A stretch of DNA of 64,000 nt from NCBI GenBank assembly GCA_024180945.1, contig JAKSGN010000007.1:558001-622000 (forward strand), written 5' to 3'. This document shows positions 56,464 through 64,000 of the stretch, in pieces. Both the position numbers and the translations under genes were made by a program. The DNA is from Macrophomina tecta. Its lineage: Eukaryota; Ascomycota; Dothideomycetes; Botryosphaeriales; Botryosphaeriaceae. The first letter of the stretch is position 1. Every line of letters starts with the position of its first letter. The notes below the pieces were generated by a model, which saw only the letters and a program-made list of their open reading frames with translations, made no database searches and was not told the origin of the DNA.

Positions 56464-57632
56464 TTGAACCATGTTAAATAGGCCTATTTCAGAAACATAA
56501 TGACGTAGAGAAACTTAGTTGATGAATTAAAGTTTTCCTGTAGGTAAGCACTAACTCAAGCGACAAAAGCCACTTACGTGCATAAGAGTATGGGCCCTCT
56601 CGCTTAGATATGCTTCAACAAATCTACTAACAAGCTCCGTGACACCATGCGTACCGGACCATCCTTTTCCGCGGATCCCTATTGAAACTTCTTGTGCCCT
56701 TATCCTGTTTTAGTTGTTCGGGGATTGGGTGTAGCATATTTCGAAATCTTGGTAAGCCAAAAATTGCATGGGTGACGTCGCGATCGGTATAGACACGACA
56801 AGTATGCTCCGAAGATTGAACTCTTTCTCATTCATGAAACAAAACTTGGGCACGGCGAACCTCGCTCTTGGCGATGAGGTCAACAGAAGCATGGAACGCT
56901 GAACTGAGGTGTGCGTGGATTCTAAACACAATGGCCATGATGCCAAGGACGCTCTTGGACAGTCGGCGTCTGTCAACATCCCAAGACTGGTGACTTTAGT
57001 AAGGAATCAAGATAAATTACTACAATGATTGCAGCCAGCCGAACATTGTAAGAAGCAGAGAATATAGTTGTTCACTGCTGAAATTTGAGTTTCCCACATC
57101 AACGCTAATGGAAAATCCCTCCAAATAGCCGTTCTGATGCGGCAATAATCCGCAGGCGAGGAACCTTATCTGTTATTATCTTTATGGCTGTAGATTCATA
57201 CCACGGCAACACCGATATAAGGAGAGCTGAAGCAGTCATCAGTATACACATGTCACCATCAGATTTTCTCGTCTAGATGACTGCTGCTTCAAACGTATAA
57301 TGGCTTTTGACATCAAGGCTGTATTTATTGTATTTTGTTTTATTTTTTTTTTTTTTGGGGCAGAATTGAACGCCCGATCATTCTGCGTGGCTGTAGTATA
57401 ATCCAAAGAAGCGAAAGTCAAGTTATTCTGGTCGTCAGAATCCCACACATAAAATCAGCCGATCTGCGACACCCGCACATTTTGAAGACCCTTCTCAAAG
57501 CATAAGGCGCTGATCTTTTTTTGTTGATCAGCGACCCCATAAAGTGGTCTTCCGCGACGACCGCGCTCCCTCTTCCGCCTCCACCCTTCAAAAACCCACA
57601 CCCCACCCCACCCCCACCACGGACCAAACCCC
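56464..57632. other. Convergent intergenic region
   Basis: About 1.2 kb between the 3' ends of the sedolisin and ATR-kinase genes; AT-rich in the middle, with T14 at 57343-57356. No gene supported. Confidence 0.5.
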
Positions 57633-60600
57633 TCAAAAGAAAGCGCACCATCCGATGTACATGGCGGCCAATTTATGGGGATCCCTTGCCCTCTCAATCA
57701 ACGCGTCTACATACCCCTCCACACTCAAGGGCACCGTCTCATCGGGTAAAAAGCCCCTCACCTTCTTCTTGATGCTCTCAAGCACCTCCTCTGGCGTACT
57801 CGGCACATTGCGCACGATCCTCTTCTTCTTGCCAATGAAATCCGCCGTAGGATCGTAGAGGAAAGTCTCCAATATCGTCATCAGGGTATCGATATGCTGC
57901 CTGAGCTGCCGCAGCGTGAGTTCGGCGGCGAGGCGGAAGGGCCCCTCAACACCATACGCGCCCATTGCGTCGACCATATTGTGCGTGAGGCGGAACGGTA
58001 CGAGCTCCGGTTTCTCGAATGTGAGCCCTTTGTCGAAGAGGCAGTTGAAGTCAACGTGGAAGACGCGGCCGTCGTCCTCGATGAGCAGGACGTTCTCGCC
58101 GTGGCGGTCGCCGAGCCCGAGTACGTGGCCGACGATGGACATGACAGCGCACGACCGCGTGTACTTGAGTCGCGCCGCGAACCAAGCTTCCGGCTCGGGG
58201 AAGGTCTCGATGAACCATTCGTGCAGCACGGGCCGGAATGTCTTGAGGATTTCGTCGGTGAAGATCTTGACGTTATCGCGGCTGCGGCACGCTTCATCGA
58301 GCCTTGCTCGCACGGTGGTGTAGTCGATGCGGACGTTCTTATCACGGTAGAGTTTGAGGAGAATGTCGCGCATGGGCTTGAGGCCTTCGACCCATTCGAT
58401 AGCGCCGCATTCCTCGTTCAGAGGTGTAACTGCATACGTCTTGATGTCAAGACGCCTCTTGCTCGACTCAACATCTCCCAAGAGGGCCCGGTTGACCATG
58501 GCGTTGAACTCCATCAGCCGCTGGTCTTTACGGAGATCATCCTTAGGCTTGCAGAGCAAACCGTAAAGCCGTCCATCTGAGCCACGTACAGTCAGTTTGC
58601 GGGGCCGTTGTAGTGAGCTGAGCACGAGGACATCATCACTGAAGGACGCAATCGTGATGGCGGTCCCCGAGAAGGCAGCTTTGTATCTACTTGGCGGAAT
58701 CTCTTGGGTACGTGGCAGACTCGCCACCATGGTTGTCTCGATAGGCACGACCAAGCCACACGGCGCCAGCTTATGCGGAAATCCCAGATCCCTGGAGAGG
58801 CTGACGCGTGATTGCTTCTCAGGTAGGTGAGCATCACATGCATGTAGCAGAGCTGTCGAGAGCCGCTCGCCTTGATTGATCAATGTCTTCAGGTCGGGCC
58901 CTGAGGAATCCGATTTGGCCTTCTTCCCGGCTTCCTGTTTGTGCGAGCATGAGGATCAGCAAGCCGGAAACGGATTCTGCACATACATACCTTCAATTTC
59001 AATAGTAAATGGGAACCGCGAGTACTTCGGTCGTGACTTTTGGATCTCACAACAGCGAAAAGGCTCCAAAGAGATTGCTGAGGATGTGCTACGGCAACTT
59101 TTATAATAATTTTTGAAAGCACGTCATACGTCTTGGGATTCGGGTGGCTGATCCGGGTAATCATTTGCGGTAGGGCGGTGTAGAAGACGTAGGCCGGCAG
59201 CCTGCCTATTACATACTTTGTAATCTGTGAGTGGATTTGCTCAAGCTTATGAGCCCGAACAACAGCTATGTTTTCCCTAGTATCAGTTAGCAAGACTGGA
59301 ATTACCTAACCCTGAGAACTTCTGGACTTACTCTCTCTCGTAGCGCTCACGGTTCCTCTCCCAGTCTTTCGGCAGCACATCCTTCGAAGCTTCCATACCC
59401 AAATCAAGCCAGAGTGTGAGAATCTTTGGAAAGGTCTCGTGAAGGTGCTTAGTACCAAACATGATTGCGCGCAGGAAATTGTCGATGATAAGTCTGCTGT
59501 GCTCACCACATTTGGTTGAAAAGCTGACTTTGGGTTGTGCCTTGTCGGATTCGAGCAATTTGTTGTAATGTTTCCCAAGATAGTAATGCGATTTCTCCCA
59601 CTTGTTATAGTACCTGATAGCAGTGTGGTAACATGAAATGATGGTACTCGAAGACGACTGCCCAGATTGGTCTAACCACTTGGCCTTCAGAAGGTGAGCT
59701 CGTGCCGAAAGCTTGTTTGCGACCTGGTTTTGCTGCTCAGTAATTGTGGTGGATATACTGTCTCCAACCGTCGCCGGCGGTTGCTCGCCCACTGTGAACA
59801 GGTTGGCCTTGATCGCACCATCAAGATTCTGAATTGCTTTCCTGTGATGACCCTCTTTCCAAAGAAGGCGTGAATGCTCAATTCTAGCCTCGCCTTCCCC
59901 AAGTCTGGCGGCATGAAGGACTGCATCGAAGGCAGTGTTTGTCTGGTTGGCTTTCCTTGCCAAACGGGAGGTTGTGAGCCACGAAGATGCAAGGTCAAGG
60001 TTGCTGAATCCGATGGATGAGAGCTGCATTGCCGCTCGTCTTAGCCCGAGGACATACTGTTTCTCAGCCGTATAGGCACCCAAAAGGTCCAGTCGCCGGT
60101 CCAGATTTTTCATCAATTCCTCACGACTGAGTTGCGTCCCTGAAGTTCCGCTGATGGCTTCTATCTCATACAGCACATGCAACTTCAGCATAGGATCGTG
60201 GCAGGCCTGCAGTGAGGCAGTTGTGGAAGGCGAAAGACCCCCGGCAATCATATTTCTGAGTCCACCGATCCTTGTCTTGAAGCTCTCGGCGTCATTTTCA
60301 CGTAAGAACAACAGAGCCTCGGCCACAATGACATTGAAATCTTTGATGTCATTACGCCCTTGCTGTGCAGCACTGGCCATGAGATGTTCCCAAGTATCCC
60401 ATTTGCTGGTAATCCAAGTGGCTTCCGCTGCAAGTGAGAATATATTGGGCGTGCAAGAACCCATCGATCTTTGGAAACTTTCGACCTGTGCCAGAAGTGA
60501 ATCTATAAAATCATTAGCAGTGCCAACATAGAATGAGCTCCAAGACGTACCATATTGGCCAGACTCGCGCAGGCAATTGAGGAGCTGATATTGGATCTCT

Positions 60601-63600
60601 GAGTCATCCGGCTTCTCCGCCAAGGACATCTCATACCAGCTTTGTGCTGCACTCCAGCGACCAGCCTTCCGGTGTTCCAAGACCTGCTGGGTTGGATCCA
60701 ATATCTGCATATGCGCGGATATACCTTCGATGCCATCAGGCTCATCAATTTGGGTGTAGATGTATTGAAGAAGTTGATAGAGGCTCTCTTCATCCAGTGT
60801 CTCTTCGGATAGCTCTGCTTGCTCTCTCTTCTGCCGCATGTACTGCTCCCAATGGAACAGAGCACGTGAATAAGATCCACATTCAACAGCTCGACGCGAA
60901 ATGACTTCAGCGGGGATCGAGTGTAAGACGCGCTCCACACTGCTCAATTGAGCGACAACAGTGACTTCGTCAAGCTCAGACGGCTCCCGCCCAGATCGTG
61001 CTGCAAGTACCCGGCCTTCGTGTAGTTGCCTGCGTTTCTCTTGCAACCATTTCGACATGTAGTCGAGTACCTCGAAGACATTCTGGGACGTATCAGCGCT
61101 ATATCACCTGTTAAATCAGTCGGAATGACTTACCTCACTGCACTGCTTCAAGCTCTCTGATTTCGGTCCCGAGTCCTTGACTTCAGTTTCCAAAACAATG
61201 AGAAGTTCTTGGCTGATTTCTTCCACCTCCTTCTCCGTGCCTCCGAGGATGATGTTGACTACTGCGAATGGTAGTAAGAACGTCGCAATAGAGGGGTCAT
61301 GATCCTTGATGATTCTCGAGAGTACTGGAAACAACCTTTGCGGATTGTCCCCTTTTGCGCGCAGAAGCAAATCAAAGACGAATTCCTTGAGCCACACGGC
61401 GTGCATGATGGTTGGTTTAAAGATCGGATATTCTTGAGTAGCTTTCATGGTGACTTTGCGCTTGATCTCGTACTTCGAATTCAGGAAAGGTGTTAGCGTA
61501 CTCCGCACTGTCTCCGGGATTTCCATCCATCTACTGTACGTCGGACTCCCTTGAGAAGAACGAGGACGATACGCAGTTGCTTCGTTGCTGAAACCACAGA
61601 ACCTGAGCATTTCCTGCATCACGTAGGCAATATATGCCTGGTTGATTGCGTTCGTTGCTGAGTGATAGGCCTTCACCAAAACAGTTTCGAGCATGAAGGC
61701 CACGAATTCCACAGCTTCATCAGCGCGGTCAAAGTTCGATAGCACAACAATTTCCCGCCTCGGCCGAATAGTCTCTATGCGAGAAGGGTCCAAGCAGCCA
61801 ATAACACCGAGGCACTCCGCAGCCAGGACGGCGATCTCCGGATGACTTTCGGTAAATCTGACAGAAGCATCCAGAATGGATCGACAAAGCTCTGCAAGAA
61901 CTGAACTTGGATGCTGACTGGTTGTCGTGTCGTGGATCTGCTCCTGATTCTTTTCGAGGTGCGATTTCAATTCTTGCAGGGCTTGTGCCACAACAGCTGC
62001 GTTCTCGTTCCGGCAACGTCTTGCAAAAGCCTCAAGCTGGTTAACCTCAGCCTTCCCACGGAACCGACTGATCTCAGCCTCAATCTTGCTGAACACAGGA
62101 ATTGTGCTCAATGAGGGTAGCAGCCCAATCCTTTCTTGTAGAAGAGTGTTATGCTTTTGAACCATCTCGGAGACGACCATGTATGCTCTCTCCTGAGAAT
62201 CGGTTGTGAAGGAGTCCCAGTAGCGGACAACCACAGAAAAAGTCTGATCAATCAATGGTTCGATCTCATCCTTGTGAACTGCATCCAGGAGGGACACCCA
62301 GACCGAGAACGCCTTGTTGCAAAGTTGAGGGACGTCAAAGGCGGATTGAAGACATGCGCGAATCTGTAGGCGTCAGTTTCGGTTATCTCTCGGCAGATGT
62401 TGCGGAATTACCTGAGGCAATGCCGGGCTGACATTGGTTTTTGCCAGTATAACAAGCTCTTCGATAGCCCCAAGGTACCTATTTCTCTCCGAAAGAGGTT
62501 GAGGATCCTTCGAGCTATCAATGAAGTTGGAAAAGTGGGCCATAATACCGAGGATATGGTTCTCAAAGAACTGAGCCACAGCCTTGGTTTCTTTCGTGAT
62601 CTGTCTGCCTGACGCTCCAGTTCGCCGTTCCGCGAGCGCAGCAAATGTGTAAAATGCTTGATGAATCTACCCAAATCAATATGACTGAAACGCATGTTCG
62701 TAGATGGTTCTTACCTGCTTCTTTGCAGCACTCTCCTCCATCGCGGCGGCCACAAGAATCTCACACGCGATGAGTATTGGTTGTATCTTGACCAAACTAG
62801 ACAAGTCCTCCTTCGCAAATTCAGGGACCGAGTCGGTCAAGACGGCGGTAGCAGAGCTTTCAATATCATCGGCAGGATGTATCAGGAGTCTGGCCAAAAT
62901 GGCGGCGAGGTTCTCTTTGGGTTGTAGACATACATCCTGAACAGTTGTGCCACGCGCTGCTGCAATTCTTTTGAGCACATCCCGTTTCTTGTCCAAGACG
63001 ATATAGGGGAGAATTTCCTTTTGCGTCCTTTCAATAAGATGGTTGACAGTCGTATCATGTAACTCCGAGAGAAGCTGCGCCTTCTGCGGAAGGACGCAGA
63101 GATCTTTGAACACCTCAAAGCCTAGCTCCCTCCAGAAAGGCCGGAACAGTTCCGAGGGCTTTTGATTGGATGATTCGGCAAGAGACGCGAGCTGTCACAA
63201 GTCAATGTTATGCAGCTCAATTGAAAGACAAGATCCTCACTTCATTATATGCTACCCCGTAGATCAGTTGATGGGGGTGACCGAGAAAGCTGATTAATTG
63301 CCTAAGAATCACGATGAGCTCATCATCGTCGCAAACCCTATAAGTGCTGTCAGGTAAACTTGTAATGTGAAAAATGGGCCTAGGACTTACCTCGCCACTT
63401 GACCGAGTGCTAGGATCAGCGTCTCTTGCTCTCCCAGATCACCTCTGGCCGCGATCTCCATCATGAACTTGAGGCACCTGTGGCGGTTTGTTCGACGTGT
63501 CTTCTCTGGAACTTCGTTACGCATAAAAGCCGGGAGTGCAAGACTGGGATCGTTAGCGAGTTTCCAGACAGAGTGTAACTCAAAACCTACCCGGCAGCAA

Positions 63601-64000
63601 TGCGCAGCTCTCTGAGAGAGCTTTTCAAAGACTTCAAGCACCATAAAGGGAGTGCGGACTTTTGGAGGCTCAACGAATCCCCATCATTGATGTGGATCAA
63701 CAAGCTTCTGATACTTGCGACAGCCAGAACCCTTGGCCGCTTTGGTCGATGGACTTCCAGAGAGTCGATGATTTTTTCCATAACTTCAACAGCAATCTTC
63801 CACGAGTCGTCGGTACCTTGTCTATTCCAAAACAGATGATTGCTCTGAGTTTCGTCATCATGGCCTCCGTCGCAGATAGTGCAATTCATGCTGATGATCT
63901 CGCCGTCGCTGAGCACGTCCGCTTGTAGTGTACCAACCGCCGCACATGGCAACCTCATGAATGCAGTGAGAGCTTTACATTGGTCGTTCTCAGACAAAGC
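57633..64000 (-). CDS. ATR/Mec1-family checkpoint kinase (UvsB), 5' end missing
   Basis: PI3K-like protein kinase of the DNA-damage and replication checkpoint. Ten exons lie in the window: 64000-63591 (partial), 63543-63391, 63337-63241, 63191-62715, 62666-62412, 62363-61134, 61082-60551, 60502-59332, 59276-58991 and 58934-57633, about 1970 codons in frame; introns are 47-56 bases. The family has about 2400 residues, so roughly the first 450 lie beyond 64000. The right part has HEAT-repeat-like helices. The FAT domain covers about 61.1-59.0 kb. The kinase carries GLGDRHGENVLL (catalytic loop), VFHVDFNCLFDKGLTFEKPE (DFG position) and a lysine-containing early lobe; the FATC domain ends LSVEGYVDALIERARDPHKL plus the last 11 residues. 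ATR rather than ATM/TOR is chosen from the catalytic-loop and CLFDKGLTF wording. Confidence 0.95.

Noticed and set aside
55450..56472. 340-codon minus-strand frame
   Set aside because: Antisense to the sedolisin catalytic domain.
1..64000. Transposons or long terminal repeats
   Set aside because: No transposase, reverse transcriptase or long terminal repeat pair was recognised by reading; a RepeatMasker run would be needed to exclude small fragments.

Overview
This window is nuclear DNA of a filamentous ascomycete (Pezizomycotina); a Dothideomycete is my guess from gene style, not a measurement. The evidence is the gene structure. Most genes are split by introns of 47-95 bases with GTRNGT donors, CTAAC/CTGAC branch sites and YAG acceptors. 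The products are typical fungal ones: Rho2, Nst1, a Gds1-type winged-helix protein, Oms1, an ATR/UvsB kinase, secreted sedolisin and pepsin-like proteases. There are no operons, ribosome binding sites, CRISPR arrays or recognisable transposons. Exon joins given here were worked out by hand from splice signals and reading frame.

Left third (1-19 kb): rho2 (minus) and nst1 (plus) diverge. They are followed by kynureninase bna5 (minus), which shares a 221-base divergent promoter with the Fe-S assembly gene isa2 (plus). Next come ribosomal protein uL15 (rpl28), a tRNA-Arg(ACG), a short-chain dehydrogenase that diverges from a cytochrome P450, and a 7-TM orphan membrane protein.

Middle (19-47 kb): a doubtful, possibly decayed locus (21.2-22.0 kb); a zinc deaminase gene with two apparent frameshifts; a four-copy bipartite repeat; the indoleamine 2,3-dioxygenase gene bna2; the TATA-binding protein gene; an FAD-dependent amine oxidase; the mitochondrial methyltransferase oms1; a GDS1-like gene; and a DUF2235 hydrolase with a repeat-rich N-terminal extension. 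Long intergenic stretches separate these genes. bna2 and bna5 both serve tryptophan to NAD+ (kynurenine) metabolism and lie about 14 kb apart.

Right third (47-64 kb): an island of genes for predicted secreted proteins. It holds an allantoinase with an N-terminal signal-like segment, a small TATA-driven gene of unknown function, a three-exon cysteine-knot-like small secreted protein, and an aspartic protease that diverges from a sedolisin across a promoter with four HGATAR sites. Together they suggest extracellular nitrogen scavenging. The window ends inside the large ATR/Mec1-family checkpoint kinase gene, whose 5' end lies beyond base 64000.

Main points for a second look: the knottin-like peptide (51 kb), a 6-base microexon in rho2 (1.7 kb), the bipartite repeat behind bna2 (24.2 kb), the secreted-type allantoinase (47 kb), and the GC-AG intron and altered DTG motif in the aspartic protease (53.5 kb).
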